Numbered from the stretch's first letter, positions 8,229-16,534 are shown. The stretch is DNA of 64,000 nucleotides from Candidatus Nanopelagicus sp. (GCA_016462445.1 JAEMTE010000001.1:1-64000), one strand, 5' to 3'. Translations and numbers: made by a program. The notes: a model not told the origin generated them from the letters alone.

Positions 8229-9274
8229 GACTTAATCCGAGCTACAACTTTTGCAATATTTTCATCAGTGGCTGTAAGAGCAATTCTAATAAAGTTATCA
8301 CTGCCATAAAAGCTGCCTGGGGTTACTAAAATGCCAAAAGATGCAAACCAATCTACTGTTTTATACCCATCCTCACCCTTGGTGCACCAAATATATAAAC
8401 CAGCCTTACTATGCTCAATCCTAAATCCAACAGCTACCAATGCTGCACTCAGTAAAGTACGCCGGTTGTTATATCGCTCTGCCTGCTCCTGCACATGCTT
8501 TTCATCTGATAACGCTGCGATCATTGCATGCTGTACCGGTAATGGCATCATCAGGCCAGCATGTTTTCTAATCTGGCGAATCTGATCAATTAATTTACTA
8601 TCCCCAACTACAAAAGCTGCGCGATATCCAGCTAGATTTGAACGCTTAGATAGTGAATGGACCGCAAGTAGGTTTGTATTATCACCAGATGCGAGCGCCA
8701 AGATAGATTTAGCATCCTTAGCAAAACCTAGATAACACTCATCACTTGCTACAACTGCATTATTTTTTCTTGCCCAATTAATTACCGCAGAGATCTCGCC
8801 ATCACTTTGCACCTGACCGGTTGGATTAGATGGTGAGTTAAGCCAAGTGAGATCTGCTTTTGGCCAATTAGCAGCATCAATATCTACTGCGATCGTCTCT
8901 GCTGATGCCATTAATCCGCTAACTAAGTATGTTGGATAAGCAACCTTTGGATATAAAACCTTTTTACTTTGCAAAAATGTTGGCAGTAGCGCAATAAACT
9001 CTTTTGAACCAATTACCGGCATTACATCAAACTCACCAGATACACCTAGGTTTTTAATTGCCCAATCTCTCATAGCACTACGCAGTTGCTCGCTACCTGC
9101 GACTATGGGATAACTAGGAGAGTTACTTGCTGTAGCGAGTGCCTCTTGAATAAATTTTGGTGTGGCATCAACCGGTGTGCCTTGGGAGAGATCTATAAAA
9201 CCATCGGAGTATTTTTTTGCCTTATCACCGTAAGGTGCCAAAAGATCCCAAGGAAAATCTGGCAGGTTGCGCAA
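8225..9274 (-). CDS. dapC: N-succinyldiaminopimelate aminotransferase
   Basis: A 349-residue fold-type I PLP aminotransferase. It shows the substrate/PLP signatures NSPSNPTG (147-153), SDECY around 178-181, and SLSKRSNLAGYR with the Schiff-base lysine at about 210. Actinobacteria encode this aminotransferase next to ferredoxin FdxC, where it converts N-succinyl-2-amino-6-ketopimelate to N-succinyl-diaminopimelate in the succinylase route to lysine and peptidoglycan. DapD of the same pathway is at 23264-24196. It follows the ferredoxin gene by 3 bases and overlaps the next gene by 4, so the three form one operon. The enzyme assignment rests on family and context. Confidence 0.85.
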   Translation of the reverse strand: MRNLPDFPWDLLAPYGDKAKKYSDGFIDLSQGTPVDATPKFIQEALATASNSPSYPIVAGSEQLRSAMRDWAIKNLGVSGEFDVMPVIGSKEFIALLPTFLQSKKVLYPKVAYPTYLVSGLMASAETIAVDIDAANWPKADLTWLNSPSNPTGQVQSDGEISAVINWARKNNAVVASDECYLGFAKDAKSILALASGDNTNLLAVHSLSKRSNLAGYRAAFVVGDSKLIDQIRQIRKHAGLMMPLPVQHAMIAALSDEKHVQEQAERYNNRRTLLSAALVAVGFRIEHSKAGLYIWCTKGEDGYKTVDWFASFGILVTPGSFYGSDNFIRIALTATDENIAKVVARIKS

Positions 9275-9277
9275 AAT

Positions 9278-9598
9278 TTACTTCTCTTGTGGTGGAAGGG
9301 CTGCCACTATCTGGTGATCCTTACCGATTGGACCAAGCTTTGCCGCCCCGCCCGGTGATCCAATCTCAACAAAAAACTTAGTATTAACCTCGCTGTAATC
9401 CTTCCACTGTGAGGGAACATCATCCTCATAGTAGATCGCTTCAACTGGGCAGACTGGCTCACAAGCGCCACAATCAACACACTCATCGGGTTGGATATAA
9501 AGCATACGATCGCCCTCATAGATGCAATCCACTGGGCACTCTTCGATGCAAGATTTATCTTTCACATCAACACAGGGTTGAGCAATTATGTAGGTCAC
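9278..9598 (-). CDS. fdxA: 7Fe-type ferredoxin
   Basis: A 106-residue soluble electron carrier. The first half has C-x7-C-x3-CP (CVDVKDKSCIEECPVDC) for the 3Fe-4S cluster and the second C-x2-C-x2-C-x3-CP (CVDCGACEPVCP) for the 4Fe-4S cluster. An acidic central loop and a C-terminal extension match the actinobacterial FdxA/FdxC type that sits next to dapC. The start is GTG at 9598, with an AAGGAG ribosome binding site 4 bases upstream. It is the first gene of the ferredoxin-dapC-nucleotidyltransferase operon. The redox partner is unknown. Confidence 0.93.
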   Translation of the reverse strand: MTYIIAQPCVDVKDKSCIEECPVDCIYEGDRMLYIQPDECVDCGACEPVCPVEAIYYEDDVPSQWKDYSEVNTKFFVEIGSPGGAAKLGPIGKDHQIVAALPPQEK

Positions 9599-9690
9599 GC
9601 TTCTCCTTATAGTTATTAAAGCCGATATAGGTAGAGAATACTGCCATCAGCGGCGGCAGATACAACGGTAAGTTTAATAGAGGGGGTCAA

Positions 9691-9873
9691 ATGCAGCCAT
9701 CAGCGGCGCAGGTAGGAGTGCGAGTGAGTATTCGCCTGCATGATCCATCGGGTGGCTTTCGGGATATTTTGGGCATTTTAGAGAGCGAAAACACAGTGCG
9801 AAAGAAGGATGGCACAGTTGTTACCTTTGATCCAGCAAAGATAGCGGTATGGAAGATTGTGCCAACTAAATGA
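9691..9873 (+). CDS. Stand-alone 60-residue domain resembling the N-terminus of an actinobacterial GNAT protein
   Basis: A small protein preceded by a strong GAGGGGG ribosome binding site 5 bases before its ATG. Its short beta-strand pattern (VGVRVSIRLH, FRDILGILES, KKDGTVVTFD, AVWKIVP) looks like the small beta-barrel module found at the N-terminus of the GNAT acetyltransferase that many Actinobacteria encode beside the ferredoxin/dapC pair. Here the acetyltransferase part is absent: the stop overlaps the cysS ATG by 4 bases (ATGA), which couples the two genes. I recall the resemblance from family knowledge and could not run a search. The function is unknown. Confidence 0.65.
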   Translation: MQPSAAQVGVRVSIRLHDPSGGFRDILGILESENTVRKKDGTVVTFDPAKIAVWKIVPTK

Positions 9874-11270
9874 ATCAAACTCAGATCCAATTATTTGATA
9901 CCAAATCACGCCAACTACAACCATTGCAAAGCAGTGATGGCAAAAAAATAAGAATCTACAGCTGTGGCCCAACTGTTTATCGAGATGCCCATGTTGGCAA
10001 TATGCGCACCTTCTTGCTTGGTGATCTAATTACTAGGCTCGCAAAGTATCTTGGTAATGAGATTGAGTTTATTCAAAATATTACCGATGTGGGCCATATG
10101 TCAGAGGATTTTGTAGAGGACAAGATACTGGCTCAAGCTAAGGCAGAATCAAAGGATCCATTTGAGATTGCTCGAACTTATGAGGGTAGATTTCATAATG
10201 ATCTTAAATCTTTAAATATTACTGCAGCTGATTTATATCCAAAGGCAAGTGAGTGCATTGCGATGATGCATGATTTAATTAAAAAACTAATTGATACCGA
10301 TCATGCATATTTAGGTAGTGATAATTGTGTTTACTTTGCTGCCCAGTCATATTCAAGTTATGGCGCAATTAGTGGTAATCGATTAGATGCGCTAAAGCCT
10401 GGCCATAAATTTGAATACACCGAGGATGGGGCAAAGAGATTTCACGCAGATTGGGCGCTTTGGAAAGCAGCTGCTGGGCGTACTGAAATGATTTGGGATT
10501 CACCATGGGGGCCAGGTTTTCCTGGTTGGCATATTGAGTGTTCTGCCATGTCACTGCACTACTTAAATAAATTTGTTGATCTTCATCTTGGCGGTATTGA
10601 CCTGCGCTTTCCACATCATGAAAATGAACGAGCACAATCTAATGCAGCAATAAATTCTGAGGCGGTGGCTCTTTGGGTTCATGGTGAGCACCTATTATTT
10701 GAGGGGCGAAAAATGGCTAAAAGCACCGGCAATGTAGTCTTGGTATCTGATTTAATCGCAAAACATTTAGATCCACTAGCACTACGGTTGTGTTTTTTAG
10801 AGAACCGTTATCGCAGTCAGATGGATCTAAGTTGGGACAGTTTAAAAGCAGCCCATCTATTAATTCAGCGTTGGCGGGAGAAAACTGCAGTTTGGCGGTT
10901 GGCTAAGGTTACTGATACTAAGCCGGCGGTAAGTTTTATTGATGAAATAATTAATGATTTCACCACCGATCTTGATACACCACGGGCGCTGCAAAAGCTA
11001 AGAAGCATTGAAAAAGCGCAAACCTTAAGTGATGGCGTTAAACTTGAGATCTTTAAGGTAGTTGATCCTTTATTTGGCTTAGATCTACTTAAACCTGCAG
11101 TAGTTAAGAGTCAATTGCCGCAAGAGTTACAAAAGCTGCTTGATGCAAGATCTGTTGCTAGATCTACTGGAGATTTTGTGGAAAGTGATCGATTACGTGA
11201 TCTGCTGGCAAAGGATGGGATAGTTGTTAGAGATAGCAAGGATGGCCAGAGTTGGGATTATCTAATTTAG
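9870..11270 (+). CDS. cysS: Cysteinyl-tRNA synthetase
   Basis: Charges tRNA-Cys. The 466-residue class I synthetase shows the HIGH-type motif HVGN (41-44), the KMSKS-type loop KMAKS (281-285) and the catalytic zinc ligands C32, C224, H249 and E253 at the spacing of the E. coli enzyme. The N-terminal block SCGPTVYRDAHVGN is that of true CysRS, not the mycothiol ligase MshC (which has a CGITPYDATHLGH-like block), and the C-terminal anticodon-binding helices are present. It is translationally coupled to the preceding 60-residue gene. Its TAG stop interlocks with the stop of the convergent membrane protein gene (11267-11270). Confidence 0.95.
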   Translation: MNQTQIQLFDTKSRQLQPLQSSDGKKIRIYSCGPTVYRDAHVGNMRTFLLGDLITRLAKYLGNEIEFIQNITDVGHMSEDFVEDKILAQAKAESKDPFEIARTYEGRFHNDLKSLNITAADLYPKASECIAMMHDLIKKLIDTDHAYLGSDNCVYFAAQSYSSYGAISGNRLDALKPGHKFEYTEDGAKRFHADWALWKAAAGRTEMIWDSPWGPGFPGWHIECSAMSLHYLNKFVDLHLGGIDLRFPHHENERAQSNAAINSEAVALWVHGEHLLFEGRKMAKSTGNVVLVSDLIAKHLDPLALRLCFLENRYRSQMDLSWDSLKAAHLLIQRWREKTAVWRLAKVTDTKPAVSFIDEIINDFTTDLDTPRALQKLRSIEKAQTLSDGVKLEIFKVVDPLFGLDLLKPAVVKSQLPQELQKLLDARSVARSTGDFVESDRLRDLLAKDGIVVRDSKDGQSWDYLI

Positions 11271-11590
11271 TTGCGATAACTCTTTCCTGATATTAAAGCC
11301 ACTAATAAAGTGAGAAATCCGCCAATTAGAAATAAATTTCCATAGGTATTTCCATAGATTAATAGCTCATCCCCAACCCCAGCTGTTCCACCCCTGAGCA
11401 CTACCGCTAACCAAGCAGCTGATGCAATTATCTGGTATCTGAGGTAAAAAAAAGTTTTACCAACAAAGAGCACTCCTAAATAGGTAAGTAGTAGAGATAA
11501 AATAAAACCAAATGGTTCAAAGGCGTTATGTAAAAGGGTTGCACTAAAGCCAATTAATAAGCCAAGTAGGGCTGCTTTAATTATCTTCAA
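11267..11590 (-). CDS. Small integral membrane protein (DUF6113-like)
   Basis: 107 residues with three or four hydrophobic helices (about 5-25, 28-48, 55-68, 85-103) and few charged residues. In Actinobacteria a small membrane protein of this kind follows mshB (Rv1171 in M. tuberculosis), and here its ATG overlaps the deacetylase stop by 4 bases. The DUF6113 label is from context and length, not a search. No catalytic or transport motif is visible. Confidence 0.6.
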   Translation of the reverse strand: MKIIKAALLGLLIGFSATLLHNAFEPFGFILSLLLTYLGVLFVGKTFFYLRYQIIASAAWLAVVLRGGTAGVGDELLIYGNTYGNLFLIGGFLTLLVALISGKSYRN

Positions 11591-12456
11591 TTAACTCCAG
11601 CAAAGATATCTAGTTCTCGACCCTTTGTATCAAAGGGAGCTGCTGCCTCACCTTTTACCAATGTGTAGTACTCATCTCCCCAGACTTCTAGGCCAAGATT
11701 ATTTGAGAGTGCAAAAAATGGACCATCTATTGATATTTGAGTGGCATGAGCTTTCATGGCGGCAAGTTTTTGTGGCACAAACTCTGGAGCATTAATAACA
11801 GTGGTGACTAACTCATCTGGCTTTGCCCAAGGCAAATCCTCAACACTTTCTGCGCCAAAGAAATCAGAACCAACCTCTTTCATCTTCTCAATTCCCTCTT
11901 GAACTACCGATCTTGGTGTGGTGTTCCAATAGATCTTACTTATTTGCCATCCTTGATCGATGGCAAGCTCTGCAGCACGCATTGCAACTCGGTGAGCTTT
12001 AATATGATCAGGATGGCCATAGCCACCAAACTCATCATAGGTAATTAGAACCTGTGGTTTAGTCTCTAAAATAATCTTAACTAATTCAAGAGCTGCCTCA
12101 TCTAAATCAGTTTGCCAGAAAACATCGTTACGATCATTTTGTGGTGTTCCCATCATTCCGCTATCACGCCACTTTTTATTTGGTGCACCTAAAAATCTAT
12201 AATCTTTAATACCAAGTTCATGCATGGCATTTTTTAATTCAATTATTCGTTGCTCACCTAATTTGTCATCTTTATCACTAGCTAAATTTGCCAGTTCAGA
12301 AAGTAAAACCTCACCCTCTTCACCTCTGGTGCAGGTTACTAAGGTTACCTGCGTACCGGCAGTGGCATATTTAGCCATAGTTACACCGTTACCAATAGTC
12401 TCATCATCTGGATGGGCATGAACTAATAACAATCTTTTCGCTGCACTCACCCGCAT
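11587..12456 (-). CDS. mshB: MshB-type PIG-L deacetylase (GlcNAc-inositol deacetylase)
   Basis: A zinc-dependent deacetylase of the LmbE/PIG-L fold, 289 residues. The metal site is HAHPDDE (13-19, ligands H15 and D18) together with GHPDH (147-151). Length, the RGEEGE block and the synteny (MshB, small membrane protein, ferredoxin, DapC) match MshB, which deacetylates GlcNAc-inositol in mycothiol synthesis. Other mycothiol genes (mshA, mshC, mshD) are not in the window, so mycothiol production is inferred only. A second PIG-L protein is at 56582-57307. TACAGT lies 6 bases upstream of the ATG, pointing to a leaderless transcript divergent from the TetR gene. Confidence 0.8.
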   Translation of the reverse strand: MRVSAAKRLLLVHAHPDDETIGNGVTMAKYATAGTQVTLVTCTRGEEGEVLLSELANLASDKDDKLGEQRIIELKNAMHELGIKDYRFLGAPNKKWRDSGMMGTPQNDRNDVFWQTDLDEAALELVKIILETKPQVLITYDEFGGYGHPDHIKAHRVAMRAAELAIDQGWQISKIYWNTTPRSVVQEGIEKMKEVGSDFFGAESVEDLPWAKPDELVTTVINAPEFVPQKLAAMKAHATQISIDGPFFALSNNLGLEVWGDEYYTLVKGEAAAPFDTKGRELDIFAGVN

Positions 12457-12462
12457 AATATA

Positions 12463-12468
12463 ACTGTA
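12463..12468 (-). promoter_or_regulatory. Candidate -10 element for mshB (leaderless)
   Basis: TACAGT on the minus strand, six bases before the ATG at 12456. It lies in the 60-base divergent gap shared with the TetR promoter, and the palindrome at 12487-12505 falls where the RNA polymerase would bind, so TetR could control both directions. Confidence 0.4.
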
Positions 12469-12481
12469 AAAGTAACAAAAC

Positions 12482-12510
12482 CTGACAATCTGTGTGTATC
12501 AGATTAGAAT
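12482..12510 (+). promoter_or_regulatory. Promoter of the TetR gene (leaderless)
   Basis: CTGACA (12482-12487), a 17-base spacer and TAGAAT (12505-12510), each hexamer one base from the sigma-A consensus. Six bases separate the -10 from the ATG at 12517, so transcription should start at or next to the start codon, and there is no ribosome binding site. Confidence 0.7.
12487..12505. promoter_or_regulatory. Palindrome in the TetR promoter, candidate operator
   Basis: AATCTG - 7 bases - CAGATT, a perfect 6-base inverted repeat filling the spacer between the -35 and -10 of the TetR gene. Placement is that of an autorepressor operator. The ligand and the other targets are unknown. Confidence 0.5.
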
Positions 12511-12516
12511 TAACAA

Positions 12517-13125
12517 ATGACTGATGATAAATCCAATCGCTTACCTCGCGATGAACGTAGAGCACAGCTGCTTACAGCAGCCCTTGAAGTATTTACTACA
12601 GCTGGATACCACTCAGCAGCGATGGATGAGATTGCAGATCATGCAAATGTTAGTAAGCCAGTTTTATACCAGCACTTTCCATCTAAGTTAGACCTCTACC
12701 TTGCAGTATTAGATATTCATATTGATTCTCTAGTTTTTACAATTCAAAAAGCAATTTCCGCTAACCGAGAGAACTCCTCTCGCGTTGGGGCAACTGTTGA
12801 GGCGTACTTTGGATTTATTGATTCTGAAGGTGAAGCATTTAGATTGCTATTTGAAAGTGATATGAGTTTAGAGCCACAGGTCAGAGAGCGGCTAAATCGT
12901 ATGACCTATGACAACGCTGCGGCGGTTAGTGCGGTGATATCAATTGAAACTGGGCTAGGTAAAGAGGAGTCAATGATGCTGGCAGTTGGAATTATCGGAA
13001 CAGTCCAAATAGCTGCTCGTCACTGGTTAGATCGAGATGGCAAAATAGATCGCCAGCGGGCAACTGAATTAGTTATGAATTTAATGTGGCGGGGAATCTC
13101 TGGGTTTCCTAAGTCACAATCTTAA
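12517..13125 (+). CDS. TetR-family transcriptional regulator
   Basis: A 202-residue repressor. The N-terminal HTH (about residues 14-60) reads RRAQLLTAALEVFTTAGYH, then MDEIADHANVSKPVLYQHFPSK, the canonical TetR helix-turn-helix with the YxHFxSK ending. The C-terminal 140 residues are helical and would bind an unknown ligand and dimerise. It is followed by a DUF3107 gene, the same pair as Rv3208-Rv3208A in M. tuberculosis, so this is the conserved actinobacterial regulator, not a recent arrival. It is divergent from the mshB-like gene across 60 bases containing its own promoter and a palindrome, which suggests autoregulation and possibly control of mshB. Confidence 0.88.
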   Translation: MTDDKSNRLPRDERRAQLLTAALEVFTTAGYHSAAMDEIADHANVSKPVLYQHFPSKLDLYLAVLDIHIDSLVFTIQKAISANRENSSRVGATVEAYFGFIDSEGEAFRLLFESDMSLEPQVRERLNRMTYDNAAAVSAVISIETGLGKEESMMLAVGIIGTVQIAARHWLDRDGKIDRQRATELVMNLMWRGISGFPKSQS

Positions 13126-13150
13126 ATTCGCATACTCGCTAGCAAATAGA

Positions 13151-13156
13151 TAGAGT
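13151..13156 (+). promoter_or_regulatory. Candidate -10 element for DUF3107 gene (leaderless)
   Basis: TAGAGT six bases before the ATG at 13163, with a weak -35 (TTCGCA, 13128-13133) 17 bases upstream. The DUF3107 gene therefore seems to have its own promoter although it follows the TetR gene closely. Confidence 0.5.
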
Positions 13157-13162
13157 TAAGTT

Positions 13163-13426
13163 ATGGCCACTGTAAAAGCAGCAGTAAAGAGTTCAGCCCG
13201 AACTGAGGTTAAGATCGGCATCTCTGATAGTTCAAATGAGTTAAATATCGATTGTGCAAATACTCAAGCGGAGGTAGTTGCTAAAGTAAATGAGGCAATT
13301 AAGTCTTCCTCTGTTTTATCCTTAAGTGATAGCAAAGGGCGAGAGATTTTAGTTCCTCACAATAAGATTAGCTATGTTGAGGTTGGCCAATCTGCTGATC
13401 GCCGAGTTGGTTTTGCAAGTCAATAA
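13163..13426 (+). CDS. DUF3107 family protein
   Basis: An 87-residue protein whose core VKIGISDSSNELNID, then EILVPHNKISYVEVG and the final RRVGFAS match DUF3107, a small beta-rich actinobacterial family (Rv3208A, TB9.4) with no established activity. About 10 N-terminal residues precede the conserved domain. It keeps the conserved position just after the TetR regulator. There is no ribosome binding site but a well placed TAGAGT hexamer, so the transcript is probably leaderless. Confidence 0.85.
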   Translation: MATVKAAVKSSARTEVKIGISDSSNELNIDCANTQAEVVAKVNEAIKSSSVLSLSDSKGREILVPHNKISYVEVGQSADRRVGFASQ

Positions 13427-13435
13427 AATTACTAA

Positions 13436-14284
13436 CTAGATAGCCAGAACTCTCCTAGCGTTAGCAGTTGACTCTAGTCGCTCCCATTGCGCAGGCTCTG
13501 TGGTGTATTCACCTAATTGATTTAACTTTCCATTGCCGTGATAATCACTAGCACCAGTCATAACCAAGTTAGCTTGCCTTGCTAAGGCGATTAATTGAGC
13601 TTTCTCATCTGGTGAATGATCGCGATGATCTACCTCAATACCATCTAAACCTGCTTCAATTAATGAACCAAAGGTCTCTAGTGAGATTGTTCGACCTCGA
13701 TGCGATGCCATTGGATGGGCAATAACTGAGACACCACCTGCTGCCTTAATTAACTTAATAGCAGCTTCAGGAGTTGGTGAGTAGTGGGCAACATAGTATT
13801 TTGAGTTGTTATGCAACATCTGAGCAAATGCCTCATCCCTGCTAGCAACTACACCCTTTTTCACTAAAGCATCAGCAAGATGGGGACGGCCTAATGTTGC
13901 GCCATCTGATAACTGCTCTAAAACATCTTTCATACTAATATCAATTCCAGCTTGATTAATTCGAGCGATAATCTTTTCCATTCGGCCGTGGCGATTTTCT
14001 CTAGTTTTTTCAAGTGTATTCATCAACTCGGTATTACTTGAATCAAATAATAATCCTAAGATATGCACACTTATGCCATCTGTAGTTTGGCATGAAATTT
14101 CAGCACCTGGTACTAATGCAATGCCGGGCCGAAGCGCAGCGGTTGCCTCTTGCCAGCCACCAGTTGAGTCATGATCGGTTAACCCAATTACCTTAATCCC
14201 AGCTGCTAATGCTTTATTAATTAACTCAGTTGGTGTGTCAGTACCATCACTAAAGTTAGTGTGAGTATGCAGATCAATTACCAT
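13436..14284 (-). CDS. PHP-domain phosphoesterase
   Basis: 282 residues with the metal-binding motifs of the PHP superfamily: IDLHTHTNFSDGT at the N-terminus, GLTDHDS (about 35-41), PGAEISC, a late VIAHPM and the C-terminal GASDYHG. The family includes bacterial 3',5'-nucleoside bisphosphate phosphatases and 5'-3' exonucleases of the YciV/TrpH type, which degrade pAp and short RNA; that function is inferred. The ATG shares one base with the stop region of the upstream EamA transporter gene, so the two are co-transcribed. The gene ends convergently with DUF3107, with a 9-base gap and no terminator. Confidence 0.85.
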   Translation of the reverse strand: MVIDLHTHTNFSDGTDTPTELINKALAAGIKVIGLTDHDSTGGWQEATAALRPGIALVPGAEISCQTTDGISVHILGLLFDSSNTELMNTLEKTRENRHGRMEKIIARINQAGIDISMKDVLEQLSDGATLGRPHLADALVKKGVVASRDEAFAQMLHNNSKYYVAHYSPTPEAAIKLIKAAGGVSVIAHPMASHRGRTISLETFGSLIEAGLDGIEVDHRDHSPDEKAQLIALARQANLVMTGASDYHGNGKLNQLGEYTTEPAQWERLESTANARRVLAI

Positions 14285-15192
14285 TAATTCACCCTCTTAT
14301 CTTCTTCAGGTTGATTTGATCGCAAAACAAATAATGCACAGCCAAAAAGTAAACCGATAATTCCCGGAATTGTGCCGGCAGGTGGTTGTTGACCTAACCA
14401 AATGAATGCCAAAATTGCACTTACTGGAACCTCAAAAAATACAACCAATGAAACTACTGCTGGTGAAACTCGCTTGAGAGTGAAGTTAAATAATGTATGA
14501 CCTAAGAATTGCGCACCAATAATTAAGCCTGCTAAGAGAAGCCACTCAGTTGATGAATAGCCAGTTAGATTAGACTTTGTAAGTAAAACTAATGGAAAAA
14601 TTAAAATGGCACATGTTGAATAACATACGGTTGTAAAGGTTGAAGTTGATATTACTTTTTGTGCGTTTGCACCAATAATCATGTAAGTAGCTCCTACCGC
14701 ACCACCAAATACTGCTAGAAGATCTCCTTGGAAAGCCTGAATTGAAACACTGAAATCAATTCCAGTAATAGCAATTACTGAGATAAATGCAATTATCATT
14801 CCAGCGATGGATTTTCTAGGAATATGACCGCCTGCTAATTTAATAAATAGAGCAGCAAAAATTGGTTGAGTCGCAGTTAAAGCGGTACCAGTTGCAACGC
14901 TGGTTAACTTCATTGCCCAAAAGAAACAAACAAAATGAGTTGCTAAGAGTGTGCCAGCTAATACTGACCATCTAATGGCATTAAGTTGATCTTTGGTTTT
15001 CCACTCTTTCCGTGCGAGCGCAAATGGCATCATCACTAAAGCACCCACTAAATTTCGCCAGAAAATCATTGTTGGAATAGGCATTGTGGCCTTGGCAATT
15101 ATTGGACCTGAAGAGCCGATACCAAGGACTCCAAAAATCAGGAATGGGATATCTCGCCCCGTTGGCAGTTTGGTGTGATCCTGATATTTCAT
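14284..15192 (-). CDS. EamA/DMT-family transporter
   Basis: A 302-residue integral membrane protein with about ten hydrophobic helices arranged as two EamA repeats (about 15-150 and 160-290). The characteristic blocks are FWRNLVGALVMMPFAL and, near the end, RVSPAVVSLVVFFEVPVSAILAF. The family exports small metabolites such as amino acids, but the substrate cannot be predicted. It is the first gene of a pair with the PHP phosphoesterase. TAGGTT lies 7 bases upstream of the ATG. Confidence 0.87.
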   Translation of the reverse strand: MKYQDHTKLPTGRDIPFLIFGVLGIGSSGPIIAKATMPIPTMIFWRNLVGALVMMPFALARKEWKTKDQLNAIRWSVLAGTLLATHFVCFFWAMKLTSVATGTALTATQPIFAALFIKLAGGHIPRKSIAGMIIAFISVIAITGIDFSVSIQAFQGDLLAVFGGAVGATYMIIGANAQKVISTSTFTTVCYSTCAILIFPLVLLTKSNLTGYSSTEWLLLAGLIIGAQFLGHTLFNFTLKRVSPAVVSLVVFFEVPVSAILAFIWLGQQPPAGTIPGIIGLLFGCALFVLRSNQPEEDKRVN

Positions 15193-15199
15193 GGGGTAA

Positions 15200-15205
15200 A
15201 ACCTA
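15200..15205 (-). promoter_or_regulatory. Candidate -10 element for the EamA transporter
   Basis: TAGGTT on the minus strand seven bases before the ATG at 15192. There is no ribosome binding site before the start, consistent with a leaderless transcript. Confidence 0.4.
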
Positions 15206-15245
15206 TCTGTAATTTAATTATTGTTATGAATTGGTATCAAGCCGA

Positions 15246-15251
15246 TACCCT
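15246..15251 (+). promoter_or_regulatory. Candidate -10 element for the MgtE-N/CBS gene (leaderless)
   Basis: TACCCT six bases before the ATG at 15258, in the context GATACCCT that is nearly repeated before dapD (GATACCGT, 23250-23257). This argues for the ATG over an in-frame TTG at 15231. Confidence 0.5.
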
Positions 15252-15257
15252 AAGCCT

Positions 15258-16532
15258 ATGAATACAAGTAAAGGTGCAAACCTAAATCGTATATTCCTAG
15301 CCCGATTAGCTGGTACTGCGGTCTTTGACCCAAACGGTGATCAAGTTGGCAAGATTAGGGATGCGGTTGCAAACCTGCGTAGTAACAATCAACCACCAAG
15401 AATTTTGGGCTTTATTGTTGAGGTACCCCCACGCAAGCGAATCTTTGTTCCAATTACCCGTGTAACCTCAATTGATAACGGCCATGTAATTATTACTGGG
15501 TTATTGAATATGCGACGTTTTGAACCACGCACCAATGAGATCACTGTTTTATCAGAGATGTTAGATCGCACCGTAACTTTAATCGAAACAAATGAAAAAG
15601 TTGTAGTTGAAGATATTGCTATGGAGTTATCAAAAACTAGTGATTGGTTTATTGAACGCGTGCATGTGATGAAGCGAGGTAGTGGCTTTCGACGACGTGG
15701 TGCTTCCTCCACTGTTACTTGGGCTGAAATCTCAGGAATTGCAATCAATGAAACAAATCAAGGTGTGAGTAATTTACTTAGTACATTGGCAAATCTACGT
15801 GCAGCTGATTTGGCATCGGTATTACATGACCTAACTGTTAAGCGTCGAGTAGAGGTTGCTAGGGCATTAGATGATGAACGGTTAGCAGATGTATTAGAGG
15901 AGATGGATGAAGCATCTCGGGTTGAATTACTTGCAGAGCTTGAGGGTGAGCGAGCAGCAGATGTATTAGAGGAGATGGATCCAGATGATGCTGCAGATTT
16001 ACTACGCGAGGTTGGACAAGAGCGTGCACAAACACTGTTGGCATTAATGGAGCCAGAAGATGCCGCTGATGTTAAGCGGTTAATGCATTATGAGGATTAC
16101 TCTGCCGGCGGCATGATGACAACTGAACCAATTGTTTTAACCGCTGATTCAACTGTTGCTGAAGCACTTTCTAGAGTTAGATTATCTGAGGTTGCCCCCG
16201 GTCTTGCATCTCAAGTATTTGTCTGCCGTCAGCCAACTGAAACCCCAACCGGGCGATTAATGGGTGTTGTGCATATCCAACGATTACTACGTGAGCCACC
16301 AGCCACATTGCTGGGCGGAATTCTTGATTCAGATATTGCCCCGTTATCAACTGAGGCAACATTAAATGAGGTCTCATCATATCTAGCAAGTTATAACCTG
16401 CTAGCAGTTCCTATTGTTGACGCAAATGAGCGCTTACTTGGCGTAGTAACAGTTGATGATGTGCTTGATCATTTACTTCCTGAAAATTGGCGACATGAAG
16501 AATCGGTAAGACGAGAGAGTGAGAATCGATAA
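15258..16532 (+). CDS. PRC-barrel, MgtE-N and CBS-domain protein without a transport domain
   Basis: A soluble protein of 424 residues. A PRC-barrel-like region (about 10-85, with LAGTAVFDPNGDQVGKIRD) and a second beta region are followed by MgtE_N superhelical repeats (about 165-270, repeated ADVLEEMD and DAADLLREV) and a CBS pair (about 275-415, ending VDDVLDHLLP). The transmembrane channel of MgtE is absent, as in the actinobacterial Rv1232c-type protein. It probably senses Mg2+ or a nucleotide for a partner; none is evident except DUF1003, which starts 2 bases downstream. Synteny with mrp and tatB on the other side matches Rv1224-Rv1232c. I take the ATG at 15258, not an upstream TTG. Confidence 0.85.
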   Translation: MNTSKGANLNRIFLARLAGTAVFDPNGDQVGKIRDAVANLRSNNQPPRILGFIVEVPPRKRIFVPITRVTSIDNGHVIITGLLNMRRFEPRTNEITVLSEMLDRTVTLIETNEKVVVEDIAMELSKTSDWFIERVHVMKRGSGFRRRGASSTVTWAEISGIAINETNQGVSNLLSTLANLRAADLASVLHDLTVKRRVEVARALDDERLADVLEEMDEASRVELLAELEGERAADVLEEMDPDDAADLLREVGQERAQTLLALMEPEDAADVKRLMHYEDYSAGGMMTTEPIVLTADSTVAEALSRVRLSEVAPGLASQVFVCRQPTETPTGRLMGVVHIQRLLREPPATLLGGILDSDIAPLSTEATLNEVSSYLASYNLLAVPIVDANERLLGVVTVDDVLDHLLPENWRHEESVRRESENR

Positions 16533-16534
16533 CC

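Noticed and set aside
15231..15257. TTG-initiated extension of the MgtE-N/CBS protein
   Set aside because: No ribosome binding site; TACCCT lies 6 bases before the downstream ATG, so the extension would lie in the promoter.
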